Assembly: GCA_017380995.1 (NCBI GenBank)
Contig: JAFOCY010000120.1
Coordinates: 1-13,663 of the forward strand
Length of the DNA stretch: 13,663 nt
Direction: 5' to 3'
Source: Oscillibacter sp.
Lineage (GTDB): Bacteria; Bacillota; Clostridia; Oscillospirales; Oscillospiraceae
Positions within the stretch are counted from its first letter, which is position 1. Each line of letters begins with the position of its first letter. The translations under genes were made by a program, and so were the position numbers. Of the stretch, positions 6,244 to 13,353 are shown piece by piece. The notes below the pieces were generated by a model. It saw only the letters and a program-made list of their open reading frames with translations, did no database searches and was not told where the DNA came from.

Positions 6244-7035
6244 TTAAATATAGCGTTTTACTGTGATCGAGGTGCGGCCCTTTTTGGTGGTACCGCCTAC
6301 CTCCATGAGTTGAAATTTACCAAATCCGCGGGCAGAGACAGTGTCGCCTTCCGCAAGCAGCTTGTCCGGTTTCGTACATTCCCTCCAGTTCACCTGGACC
6401 CGTCCTGAGGAAATCAGGTCTGCCGCTTTTCCCCGGGCCATCCGAAACCCCGTGGAAGAAACCGCATCCAGCCGCAAGGAAGAGACAGTATCCCGTACCA
6501 TCTCACACTTGACTTCCGGAATGTGGATATGAGCGGGATCAATCAAAGAGACTTTCAGTTTGGTCCTGCCGGCGCTGTCCCAGCTTTGGAGAAGAAAATC
6601 CTCTACGGTTTCCAGCACTAAAATATCGGCACTATCCGGGCTTACCAGGATATCTCCCAGTTTCTCCCGAACGATCCCCATTCCCATGAGGCTTCCCAAA
6701 AAATCCCGGTGACTCAGCCCTTCTTCCGCCCGGAAAGCAGCCCGAAGGCATCGAATGGGACTTTCAGCCATGGTTTCATCCATCCAATCCGGAAGAAACA
6801 AAATGACCTTTCGTTCTGCTCCTTCATAACCGCCTAAAAACAAGAATCCGTCCTCCGGGATACCGGCAAGGCGCAAAAGATCCCTTGCCAGCATCTGCTG
6901 CTGGGGACTTAAAAAATCCGTATAGGCAGGGATATTCCGGCTTTGGGCCTGCTGCGCCCGGTCCAGAATCCGGGCCAGGAGCAGCCGCTCATCTCCCGTG
7001 GCGCCAAGACGGTCCAAAAGCATTCCTTTATCCAT
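6244..7035 (-). CDS. ylmH: YlmH-like S4-domain RNA-binding protein
   Basis: A 263-residue member of the YlmH family: an N-terminal region with a RRM-like fold and a C-terminal S4 RNA-binding domain. In Firmicutes it is linked to cell division genes and to ribosome rescue. Visible landmarks are LSHRDFLGSLMGMGIVREKLGDILV (107-131), characteristic of the family, and the S4 domain at about 185-250 (RLDAVSSTGFRMARGKAADLI then SGRVQVNW ). The start at 7035 is chosen over an in-frame upstream start at 7068 because AGGAG lies 7 nt before it. It overlaps the ABC exporter stop by 8 bases, implying coupling. Usually this gene sits in the sepF-ylmG-divIVA cluster; that is not the case here. Confidence 0.9.
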   Translation of the reverse strand: MDKGMLLDRLGATGDERLLLARILDRAQQAQSRNIPAYTDFLSPQQQMLARDLLRLAGIPEDGFLFLGGYEGAERKVILFLPDWMDETMAESPIRCLRAAFRAEEGLSHRDFLGSLMGMGIVREKLGDILVSPDSADILVLETVEDFLLQSWDSAGRTKLKVSLIDPAHIHIPEVKCEMVRDTVSSLRLDAVSSTGFRMARGKAADLISSGRVQVNWRECTKPDKLLAEGDTVSARGFGKFQLMEVGGTTKKGRTSITVKRYI

Positions 7036-8779
7036 GGCGCAGCTCCTGGGTTTTGACCAGATCCGCATAGGAACCGTTCTTTGCCATCAGTTCCTCGTGA
7101 GATCCCAGTTCCACGATGCGGCCATCCTCTACAACAGCGATACGGTCGGCATTGCGGACAGTAGAAAGCCGGTGGGCAATGATGATGGTCGTCCGGTCCC
7201 GGGAAAGACGTTCAAAAGTCTCCTGGAGTTTGGCCTCTGTGACGCTGTCCAGCGCAGAAGTCGCCTCGTCCAGAATCAGGACTGGCGGGTTTTTCAGGAA
7301 AATGCGTGCAATGGAGATCCGCTGTTTTTGTCCGCCGGAGAGCAATGTCCCCCGTTCTCCCACATAAGTATTGAACCCATCGGGCATGGCGATGATATCA
7401 TCGTAGATTTCCGCAAGCTTCGCTGCCTGGGCCACTTCCTCTTCCGTTGCGCCGGGCCGGCCATAGCGGATATTTTCCAGAATACTGGCAGCAAAGAGAA
7501 AAACTTCCTGCTGAACAACGCCCACATTCTGCCGGAGGGATTCCTGGGTCACATCCCGAACATCGCTGCCGTCGATTCGAATAGAACCACCGGAAACATC
7601 GTAAAAGCGGGGGATCAACTGGCAAAGCGTGGATTTTCCGCCGCCTGAAGGACCTACCACAGCGATGGTCTCGCCGGGGGTAATTTGCAGGCTCACATCA
7701 TGAAGTACGGGAAGGTCGCTCTCGTAGGCAAAGCTTACATGGTCGATTTCAATATGTCCCTGGACTGCACCCAGGGTTTTGGCGTTGGGCGCATCCTGCA
7801 TAGCCGGCTCCTGGCGCATCAGTTCAATGAAACGCCCAAGCCCTGCAGTACCATTGGCAAACATCTCGGCGAAGGACGAGAGCTTGCGGATTGGATTCAC
7901 AAAAGTAGTAATATAGAGACTGAAGGTAATGAGATCCACCGTATCCATCTTACCCTTCATGATGAGGTAACCGCCCACCGCGATCACCGCAGCAGAAAGG
8001 GTACAAAGAAAGAACTCCATGGTTGCGTTGAAACGGCCCATGGCTTTGTGAAACTGGCGGCGGGATGATTTAAAGCTGGCATTGGAGGTCTCAAACTTTT
8101 CAAGCTCTGTCTTTTCGTTTGCAAAGGCCTTTGCCGTACGGATACCGGAAAGGCCCGACTCAATATCCGCATTGATAACAGCGGTCTGCTGCTTGGACCG
8201 CTGGGAAGCCTCGCTCATAGACTTTCTGCAGCTCCAGATGGTAAGGAAAAAAACCGGAAGGATCAGTGCAATGACCAGAGCCAGCTGCCACTGAATGGAA
8301 AACATGACGGCCAATGCGCCAACAATGGTCACACCGGAAATAAAAATATCCTCCGGACCGTGGTGGGCAAGCTCCGTAATGTCAAAAAGATCTGCGGTAA
8401 GGCGGCTCATGAGCTGACCGGTGCGGTTATGATCGAAATAGTCAAAAGACAGCTCCTGCATATGCCGAAAAAGATCCCGCCGGATATCCGCCTCCACCAA
8501 AATGCCGAAGGTGTGGCCCCAGTAGCAAATGATATAGGTAAAAATTGCCCGCAATGCAAAGGCGATAAACACCACAGCCATCACAGTGAAAAAGGCGGAA
8601 TAGGCGCTCCGGGGCAGAAGTTCATACATACACCAACGGGAAATATATGGAAAAGCCAGGTCGATCAAAGAGATCACCAGAGCACAGCAAAGATCCATGA
8701 TGAAAAGTTTTTTATGAGGCTTAAAGTAGGAAAGAAAAATCTGCAGCGAAGATTTTTCCTGGAATTCGCGGGTGGTCAT
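7028..8779 (-). CDS. ABC exporter half-transporter (fused permease and ATPase)
   Basis: A 583-residue type-IV ABC exporter subunit that should dimerise in the cytoplasmic membrane; substrate unknown. The transmembrane domain covers about 20-305 with helices near 24-44, 60-85, 146-185 and 253-300. The ATPase domain shows Walker A GPSGGGKST (376-384), Q-loop Gln424, signature LSGGQ (480-484), Walker B VLILDE with Asp504-Glu505, and switch His536. All catalytic residues are intact. It has one half-transporter gene only, so a homodimer is likelier than a YfiB-YfiC style heterodimer. Closest named relatives are MsbA/LmrA-like drug or lipid exporters; I cannot choose among them. First gene of the operon, with a promoter candidate upstream. 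Confidence 0.95.
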   Translation of the reverse strand: MTTREFQEKSSLQIFLSYFKPHKKLFIMDLCCALVISLIDLAFPYISRWCMYELLPRSAYSAFFTVMAVVFIAFALRAIFTYIICYWGHTFGILVEADIRRDLFRHMQELSFDYFDHNRTGQLMSRLTADLFDITELAHHGPEDIFISGVTIVGALAVMFSIQWQLALVIALILPVFFLTIWSCRKSMSEASQRSKQQTAVINADIESGLSGIRTAKAFANEKTELEKFETSNASFKSSRRQFHKAMGRFNATMEFFLCTLSAAVIAVGGYLIMKGKMDTVDLITFSLYITTFVNPIRKLSSFAEMFANGTAGLGRFIELMRQEPAMQDAPNAKTLGAVQGHIEIDHVSFAYESDLPVLHDVSLQITPGETIAVVGPSGGGKSTLCQLIPRFYDVSGGSIRIDGSDVRDVTQESLRQNVGVVQQEVFLFAASILENIRYGRPGATEEEVAQAAKLAEIYDDIIAMPDGFNTYVGERGTLLSGGQKQRISIARIFLKNPPVLILDEATSALDSVTEAKLQETFERLSRDRTTIIIAHRLSTVRNADRIAVVEDGRIVELGSHEELMAKNGSYADLVKTQELRHG

Positions 8780-8815
8780 AGGTCACGCCCCCTAAATATA
8801 ATCATACAATTTAAT

Positions 8816-8844
8816 ATATTATCACGGTTTTCTGAAATTGGCAA
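8816..8844 (-). promoter_or_regulatory. Promoter candidate for the ABC exporter-ylmH-DUF896-XpaC operon
   Basis: On the minus strand TTGCCA (8839-8844), a 17-bp spacer and TAATAT (8816-8821) resemble a sigma-70-type promoter, 36 bp before the exporter ATG. The -10 is imperfect. AT-rich sequence around it allows alternative -10 placements. Confidence 0.45.
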
Positions 8845-8903
8845 TGGAACTTTGTTAGACCTGCTTATCAATGCTCTAAACAGAAGATCATATTCCTATA
8901 TGA

Positions 8904-8934
8904 AAACGGGATACCCATTGCAGGTATCCCGTTT
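8904..8934 (-). terminator. Intrinsic terminator after the cytidylate-kinase-like gene
   Basis: A perfect 12-bp inverted repeat, AAACGGGATACC with GGTATCCCGTTT, has a 7-nt loop. On the minus strand the stem runs into a TTTT run. It lies about 85 bp after the kinase-like stop and before the exporter promoter. Confidence 0.7.
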
Positions 8935-9018
8935 CAATTCATGCAATATCCACTTCCAGATAAAACCGCCTATTTCCCCAAACAGGTGACACACAACACG
9001 ATTCTGTGAAAGAACCTG

Positions 9019-9678
9019 TCACTTCTTAGCAGGACGGGTAGGATCGATCTCCGTAGGGCTGGGAATAGGATGTTCCTTATGAGCCACCATAGCCTGGATC
9101 AGCTCCACAGTGCGGCCAATGCCCAGATAACTGGAATCCAGACAATAGTCATAGCTTTCAATCGCACCCCACTTCTGGGAGGAATAATACTCATAATAGG
9201 AAGCACGACGCTTATCCGTCTTGTTGATGAGGGCGCGGGCCTTCTCCTCGGAAATATCCTGCCGCTCCGCAACGCGCTTAATACGAACATCCAAAGGAGC
9301 ATGGATAAAGAGGCTCAAACGGTCGGGATGATCTGCCAGGGCATAGTCCGCGCAGCGTCCAATGATCACACAAGGGCCTTTGTCCGCGATCTGACGGATC
9401 GTATCAAAGGTAGCCAAATACACCTGCTGCTCCAAAGAATCCCCCACACCGGTGCCGGGCAGCGCAAACATATAGGAATCCATGGCAATGGAGTAGAGCA
9501 AGCTCTTGGGACGCTCATCAAAATTCTCAAAAATCTTCTCGCACAGGCCGCTTTTCTTCGCAGCCTCCTGCAAAAGCTCCTTATCGTAGAAAGGAATCCC
9601 AAGCTCCTTGGCAACGCGGATACCAATTTCCTTGCCACCGCTGCCGAACTGACGTCCGATCGTGATGATAGTCTTCAT
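9019..9678 (-). CDS. Cytidylate-kinase-like family protein
   Basis: A 219-residue P-loop protein of the cytidylate-kinase-like family (not the essential Cmk itself). The N-terminal nucleotide-binding segment TIGRQFGSGGKEIG lies at 6-19. A short helix-rich part is followed by CVIIGRCADYALAD (103-116), LFIHAPLDVRIKRVAER (123-139) and DKRRASYYEYYS (155-166), matching the lid and phosphate-binding regions of this family. The substrate is not known and may not be CMP. The start at 9678 is set by AAGGAGGG a few bases upstream; the reading frame runs in-frame to 9990 but that extension is upstream of the promoter and has no family match. It stands alone, divergent from the nucleotidyltransferase gene. 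Confidence 0.88.
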   Translation of the reverse strand: MKTIITIGRQFGSGGKEIGIRVAKELGIPFYDKELLQEAAKKSGLCEKIFENFDERPKSLLYSIAMDSYMFALPGTGVGDSLEQQVYLATFDTIRQIADKGPCVIIGRCADYALADHPDRLSLFIHAPLDVRIKRVAERQDISEEKARALINKTDKRRASYYEYYSSQKWGAIESYDYCLDSSYLGIGRTVELIQAMVAHKEHPIPSPTEIDPTRPAKK

Positions 9679-9750
9679 AAAGATACCCTCCTTGATTTGG
9701 ATTCCCTGCCGTCTGGCCGTAAAATGGACAGCATGGTTTTTCTTGGAAAT

Positions 9751-9779
9751 ATTATACCACGCGCAGGATGAATCGTCAA
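9751..9779 (-). promoter_or_regulatory. Strong promoter of the cytidylate-kinase-like gene
   Basis: On the minus strand TTGACG (9774-9779), a 17-bp spacer and perfect TATAAT (9751-9756), with TGG just before the -10 giving an extended -10. This is the best-matching promoter in the window. Leader length to the start codon is about 65 nt. Confidence 0.8.
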
Positions 9780-9790
9780 ATGAAACCCGC

Positions 9791-9820
9791 TTGACTGAGC
9801 AGCGTCCAACTGGATATACT
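9791..9820 (+). promoter_or_regulatory. Promoter of the MobA/MocA-like gene
   Basis: TTGACT (9791-9796), an 18-bp spacer and TATACT (9815-9820) make a good sigma-70-type promoter. The -10 ends 17 bp before the start codon, so the leader is very short. Its -35 is only 11 bp from the -35 of the divergent promoter. Confidence 0.7.
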
Positions 9821-9837
9821 ATCATCGAGGTGATGAA

Positions 9838-10416
9838 ATGAAAATTGGATGTGTGGTGATGGCGGCAGGCAGCTCTGTCCGCTTTGGGGAAAACAAGCTG
9901 GCGCAGCTGGTGGACGGAAAACCTATCATTCTCCGCGTTCTGGAGGCCATCCCAAGAGAGTGCTTTGAGCAAGTAGTTGTTGTCACACAATTCCCTGCAT
10001 TTTCAGAGTATGTAAAGGAGTTTCATTTTATAGATACAAGGAATGAACAGCCTGAAAAAGGCATCAGTCATACCATTCAGTTAGGACTGTCCGCTCTGCC
10101 GCAGGCCTGCGACGGTGTTCTTTTTTGTGTGAGTGACCAGCCGTTGCTGCGAAGGAACAGTATTGAGAAACTGGTAGAACGGTGGAAACGATCCCCGGAA
10201 AAGATCGCAGCTCTCGGTCACAAAGGCACCCGGGGAAATCCCTGCCTTTTTCCCGCCCGCTTTTTCCCGGAACTGCTTTCCCTTACGGGAGATCATGGCG
10301 GCGGCGCTGTCATTCTCCGACATGAAGAGGATCTGATGATAGTAGAGGCAGATCCCAAAGAACTGATGGATGTGGATACACCGGATGCGCTGAACGAAGT
10401 TGTAAATGGTTTATAA
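9838..10416 (+). CDS. MobA/MocA-like nucleotidyltransferase
   Basis: A 192-residue GT-A-fold nucleotidyltransferase resembling molybdenum-cofactor cytidylyltransferase MocA, which attaches CMP to molybdopterin for molybdenum hydroxylases. Visible motifs are the nucleotide-binding AAGSSVRFGENKL (9-21), GISHTIQLGL (75-84), the metal-binding SDQPLL (99-104), RGNPCLFP (132-139) and GDHGGGAV (151-158), and a C-terminal DVDTPDAL (178-185). The start is backed by GAGGTGA just upstream and by a short leader. No molybdenum hydroxylase or selenium-labelling gene is next to it, so the substrate is uncertain; related proteins act on other sugars or cofactors. The stop codon is part of the downstream terminator palindrome. 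Confidence 0.82.
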   Translation: MKIGCVVMAAGSSVRFGENKLAQLVDGKPIILRVLEAIPRECFEQVVVVTQFPAFSEYVKEFHFIDTRNEQPEKGISHTIQLGLSALPQACDGVLFCVSDQPLLRRNSIEKLVERWKRSPEKIAALGHKGTRGNPCLFPARFFPELLSLTGDHGGGAVILRHEEDLMIVEADPKELMDVDTPDALNEVVNGL

Positions 10417-10447
10417 AAGAGGCTGCCAATGGCAGCCTCTTTTATAA
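10411..10447. terminator. Perfect bidirectional terminator containing both convergent stop codons
   Basis: A perfect 17-bp inverted repeat with an AAT loop. TTATAAAAGAGGCTGCC pairs with GGCAGCCTCTTTTATAA. The A-run and T-run flanks make it an intrinsic terminator in both directions. The TAA of the nucleotidyltransferase gene (10414-10416) is in one arm and the stop of the thiamine diphosphokinase gene (10442-10444) is in the other. Confidence 0.92.
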
Positions 10448-11065
10448 CGGTGGGAGTTCCCATCCAACGATCAAGGGTCCTTTACGAACTGTGATACGGG
10501 CAGTCTCCGCCACAAAATGATTACTCACACCAATGGGGTCCTGCACGGTGAGTACAGCGTGATCCAGAGGATACTGCAGTCCCTCCTCATCCACGCCTTC
10601 CGCCCTTTCAAAGAGGGGAAAAACAGAGACGATACCCCAATCTACTTCCCGCTTCAGTTCCAATGTCTCGTTTTCAATTACAGTCCAAAGAAAATCGTCA
10701 TCATGGAGGTACCCTACCGCACCATGACGGCGGATATGCAGCAGCGTATGAAAGTTATAGAGAGTATGATCCAACCGCTTACCACCGGTTCCTCCGTAAA
10801 TATGAATCGCTTTACACCCATGATTTAATGCAACTTTTACAGCCGCCATTGTATCTGTGTCATCCTTTTCCACCGGCAAGCGCTGAATGGGTAAGTCTGT
10901 CTCCGGAACATCCATGGAGTCAAAGTCTCCCAGAATAAGATGGGGCGTAAGTCCTGCCGCCCGGCAGTTCAGGTATCCCGCATCTGCCGCGATGATCAAG
11001 TCCCCCTCCTGCGGACGGTGGCGCAGGCCATAGAAGCTGCCTGCCGAAAAAATAAATGCATTCAT
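10442..11065 (-). CDS. thiN: Thiamine diphosphokinase
   Basis: Transfers pyrophosphate from ATP to thiamine, giving thiamine diphosphate, the cofactor of transketolase and related enzymes. The 207-residue length is typical. Motifs: AADAGY (26-31), GDFDS (46-50), KDDTDTM (67-73) and GGTGGKRLDHTLYN (91-104), which form the active site, followed by the C-terminal beta-sandwich domain with the DPIGVSN stretch (176-182). The start is 4 nt after the flavoprotein stop. Its ribosome binding site is weak, so expression probably depends on coupling to the upstream gene. No thiamine-responsive riboswitch is seen before this pair. Confidence 0.95.
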   Translation of the reverse strand: MNAFIFSAGSFYGLRHRPQEGDLIIAADAGYLNCRAAGLTPHLILGDFDSMDVPETDLPIQRLPVEKDDTDTMAAVKVALNHGCKAIHIYGGTGGKRLDHTLYNFHTLLHIRRHGAVGYLHDDDFLWTVIENETLELKREVDWGIVSVFPLFERAEGVDEEGLQYPLDHAVLTVQDPIGVSNHFVAETARITVRKGPLIVGWELPPL

Positions 11066-11069
11066 TCTC

Positions 11070-11648
11070 TCACACGCTTTCTAAAAGACCCCTGGCAAAA
11101 GCCCGCACCCGGGCAGCCTTTTCCTCGTCCATAAATACAGTTCCATAACCAAGATGCCGCTCGGCATGACTGCCCAGATAACAGAGTCCGGAATGCTTAC
11201 AATAACGGCGAATCCCCTCTTCAAAAAGGTCTATCCCCTTTTCCGGGCGGTAGCCGCAAGTAGTAAGGATGGACACCCCTTTCCCTGACCATAAAGAAGG
11301 TCCTTTTTCTTCCCCATAATACTTATTCATTCCATAGACCATACGGTCCAGCAATGCCTTCATCGGGGGTGTACAGTACCAGGAATAAATGGGGGTTGCC
11401 AGCAAAATAAGGTCTGACGCCATGATGCTCTGAAAGAGTATCTGGCCATCATCCTTTTGCGCGCATCCAAATGTCGTCCAGTCCTTCTGGCAGGCTCTGC
11501 AGGCGATACAGGGGCGGATATCCAGATCATAAAGCCAGTGAATCTCGATTTCTGTCCCGGCATTTTTCAGTTCTTCGCAAAAAGGCGTCAGCAATGCGGC
11601 GGTATTTCCGTCTTTTCTGGGACTTCCCATCAGGATGCAGACCTTCAT
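11070..11648 (-). CDS. Flavodoxin-fold NAD(P)H-dependent FMN reductase-like flavoprotein with a four-cysteine motif
   Basis: A 192-residue flavodoxin-like protein. GSPRKDGNT (8-16) is the FMN-phosphate-binding loop, and ATPIYSWYCTPPMKALLDR (84-102) is the second family motif. Between them is CIACRACQ followed by Cys62, giving C47-x2-C50-x2-C53-x8-C62. This resembles the compact motif of iron-sulfur flavoproteins (C-x2-C-x2-C-x4-7-C), with one extra residue in the last gap, so a bound iron-sulfur cluster is possible but unproven. The start at 11648 is chosen because GAGGAG is just upstream; a TTG start at 11666 extends in-frame into that site. It forms a two-gene unit with thiN. Electron partner unknown. 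Confidence 0.87.
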   Translation of the reverse strand: MKVCILMGSPRKDGNTAALLTPFCEELKNAGTEIEIHWLYDLDIRPCIACRACQKDWTTFGCAQKDDGQILFQSIMASDLILLATPIYSWYCTPPMKALLDRMVYGMNKYYGEEKGPSLWSGKGVSILTTCGYRPEKGIDLFEEGIRRYCKHSGLCYLGSHAERHLGYGTVFMDEEKAARVRAFARGLLESV

Positions 11649-11683
11649 ACACTCCTCACCCCTCAATCTATTTTCTTAATAGG

Positions 11684-11712
11684 ATTTTATCATACTACAA
11701 TGTAGAAAACAA
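11684..11712 (-). promoter_or_regulatory. Promoter candidate for flavoprotein-thiN
   Basis: On the minus strand TTGTTT (11707-11712), a 17-bp spacer and TAAAAT (11684-11689). It starts about 36 bp before the flavoprotein ATG. An inverted repeat, annotated separately, lies in the spacer. Confidence 0.5.
11695..11705. promoter_or_regulatory. Inverted repeat CTACA-A-TGTAG, operator candidate
   Basis: A perfect 5-bp dyad with one central base, CTACAATGTAG, lies between the -35 and -10 of the flavoprotein promoter. TACA-n-TGTA dyads are used by several small helix-turn-helix repressors. No regulator gene is adjacent, so the binding protein is unknown; a short dyad may also be chance. Confidence 0.35.
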
Positions 11713-11724
11713 CCTCCACCATGA

Positions 11725-11753
11725 TTGCTAAAACCGGCACATTATGCTATTTT
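11725..11753 (+). promoter_or_regulatory. Promoter candidate for sdaAB-sdaAA
   Basis: TTGCTA (11725-11730), a 17-bp spacer and TATTTT (11748-11753) form a modest sigma-70-like promoter, about 30 bp before the sdaAB start. Confidence 0.4.
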
Positions 11754-11783
11754 AAAAGAGAATACAACATGGAGGTACCCTAC

Positions 11784-12449
11784 ATGCTGGACATTTTTGA
11801 TATCCTGGGACCTGTGATGGTCGGCCCTTCCAGTTCTCATACTGCAGGCGCTGTACGCATCGGGCGCATGGCCCGGGTGCTGTTAGGCGAGGAGCCGATA
11901 AAGGCCGAGATCGGCCTTTATGGTTCGTTTGCTGAAACCGGCCAGGGTCACGGCACAAACCGCGCCCTGATCGCAGGCCTTCTGGGTTTGCAGCCCGATG
12001 ATATGGATGTTCCCAACAGCTTTGCACTTGCAGCAAACCAGGGACTGGATTTCTCCTTCTATACTGCCAGGCTCCGGGAAGCACACCCCAATACCGCTGT
12101 ACTGGATGTCACGGGTGTGACAGGAAAAAAACTCACGCTCCAGGCCGCCTCCATCGGTGGCGGACGCATTCGGGTAGAGCAGTTAAACGGCGTAGAAGTA
12201 AATTTCACCGGAAACTTCAATACCCTGATCATCCGCCACTGGGATGTTGCCGGTGAGGTTGCCAATGTCACCCGGGAACTGGCCGCAGCCCAGGTGAATA
12301 TCGCCAACATGAGTGTATGCCGGTCAAAGCGGGGCGGAGAAGCTTTGATGGTCATCGAAACGGACCACAAGATACCCGTGGAAGTTCGATCCTCCATCGC
12401 GGATCTAAAAAACATCCGGCGTGTGACCTACTACGAAAAGGAGGAGTGA
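11784..12449 (+). CDS. sdaAB: L-serine dehydratase, iron-sulfur-dependent, beta subunit
   Basis: Small subunit of the oxygen-sensitive [4Fe-4S] L-serine dehydratase that converts L-serine to pyruvate and ammonia. The 221-residue protein opens with FDILGPVMVGPSSSHTAGAVRIG (5-27). Next come GHGTNRALIAGLLG (56-69) and a C-terminal ACT domain (147-220), presumably a serine-sensing domain. The start at 11784 is chosen because GGAGG (11771-11775) lies 8 nt before it; an in-frame ATG at 11769 overlaps that site. The stop overlaps the ribosome binding site region of sdaAA, so the two subunits are coupled. Confidence 0.95.
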   Translation: MLDIFDILGPVMVGPSSSHTAGAVRIGRMARVLLGEEPIKAEIGLYGSFAETGQGHGTNRALIAGLLGLQPDDMDVPNSFALAANQGLDFSFYTARLREAHPNTAVLDVTGVTGKKLTLQAASIGGGRIRVEQLNGVEVNFTGNFNTLIIRHWDVAGEVANVTRELAAAQVNIANMSVCRSKRGGEALMVIETDHKIPVEVRSSIADLKNIRRVTYYEKEE

Positions 12450-12451
12450 CC

Positions 12452-13312
12452 ATGGCTCTGGATTCCATGAAAGAAATCGCAGAATGCCCTACTCCCTTTT
12501 GGCAGATCGTACTGGAAACAGATATGGATGAGCGCCAGGTAACGGCAGAAGCATCCATGGAAAAAATGCGTCTTACCTGGCGGGCTATGCTGGAGTCTAC
12601 CGAGAACTACGAGCCCCAGCGGCGTTCTTTGAGCGGTCTTGTTGGCGGAGACGGCGAAAAAATGCGGCAGTATTCTCAAAACGGCGATCCTATTTGCGGC
12701 CCCTATCTGCAGGAGGTCATTGCAACAGCTCTTTGCGTAGGTGAATCCAACGCCTGTATGCGCAAAATCGTAGCTGCCCCCACAGCAGGTGCCTGCGGCG
12801 TTTTACCAGCCGTGCTGGTACCGCTGTATCATTCCGGCCGGGCCACAGAAGATGAGATCATCCAGGCGCTCTATGTAGCATCCGGCATCGGCGCCGTGAT
12901 CAGCCACCGTGCCTGTATCGCAGGTGCTGCCGGCGGCTGTCAGGCAGAGATTGGCAGTGCCTCCGCTATGGCGGCGGGTGCACTGGTCGCCCTTCGGGGC
13001 GGCAGCGCAGAGCAGATCGGGCACGCGGTGGCCATGACGTTGAAAAACCTGATGGGCCTTGTATGCGATCCGGTGGCCGGCCTCGTCGAGGCCCCCTGTG
13101 TCAAGCGCAACGTGATCGGTGCAATGAATGCTGTCAGCGCCGCAGATATGGCCCTGGCAGGCATTGAAAGCCGGATCCCTGTGGATGAAGTCATCGACTG
13201 CATGGGTGATGTGGGCTGCCGTCTCCCTATGGAACTGCGTGAAACTGCTCTGGGTGGTCTTGCCGCTACCCCCTTCGGACAAAGCGTCAAGGAAACCATG
13301 AAACATCTTTAA
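12452..13312 (+). CDS. sdaAA: L-serine dehydratase, iron-sulfur-dependent, alpha subunit
   Basis: Catalytic large subunit carrying the [4Fe-4S] cluster. 286 residues, normal for the two-subunit Firmicute type. Visible motifs: SLSGLVGGDGEKM (59-71), PTAGACGVLPA (110-120) with Cys115, AGAAGGCQAEIGSASAM (157-173) with Cys163, and MGLVCDPVAGLVEAPCVKRN (201-220) with Cys205. Cluster ligands are expected among these cysteines. The start ATG at 12452 is 2 nt after the sdaAB TGA, with AAAAGGAGGAG (12436-12446) upstream. The gene ends in a strong terminator. Serine breakdown fits amino-acid fermentation in an anaerobe. Confidence 0.95.
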   Translation: MALDSMKEIAECPTPFWQIVLETDMDERQVTAEASMEKMRLTWRAMLESTENYEPQRRSLSGLVGGDGEKMRQYSQNGDPICGPYLQEVIATALCVGESNACMRKIVAAPTAGACGVLPAVLVPLYHSGRATEDEIIQALYVASGIGAVISHRACIAGAAGGCQAEIGSASAMAAGALVALRGGSAEQIGHAVAMTLKNLMGLVCDPVAGLVEAPCVKRNVIGAMNAVSAADMALAGIESRIPVDEVIDCMGDVGCRLPMELRETALGGLAATPFGQSVKETMKHL

Positions 13313-13352
13313 AAAGGAAGTCCGGCCCCATGGGCCGGACTTCCTTTTTAAA
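13308..13352. terminator. Strong bidirectional terminator after sdaAA
   Basis: A perfect 21-bp inverted repeat (13308-13328 with 13332-13352) has a 3-nt loop CAT and runs of A and T at its base. The sdaAA stop TAA (13310-13312) lies in the left arm. The stop of the convergent gene is at 13354-13356, one base past the right arm. Confidence 0.93.
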
Positions 13353-13353
13353 C

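Noticed and set aside
8846..8859. GGAACTTTGTTAGA as a LexA-like box before the ABC exporter
   Set aside because: The half-sites are separated by 3 rather than 4 bases and the right half is GTTA; the match is too poor.
8935..9018. Alternative short pairings (GTGACA/TGTCAC and ACAGGT/ACCTGT) after the kinase-like stop
   Set aside because: Six-base stems with long loops and no T-run; the perfect 12-bp hairpin at 8904-8934 is the better terminator.
9679..9990. N-terminal extension of the cytidylate-kinase-like protein
   Set aside because: It crosses the kinase promoter and the divergent gene's start, while AAGGAGGG supports the ATG at 9678.
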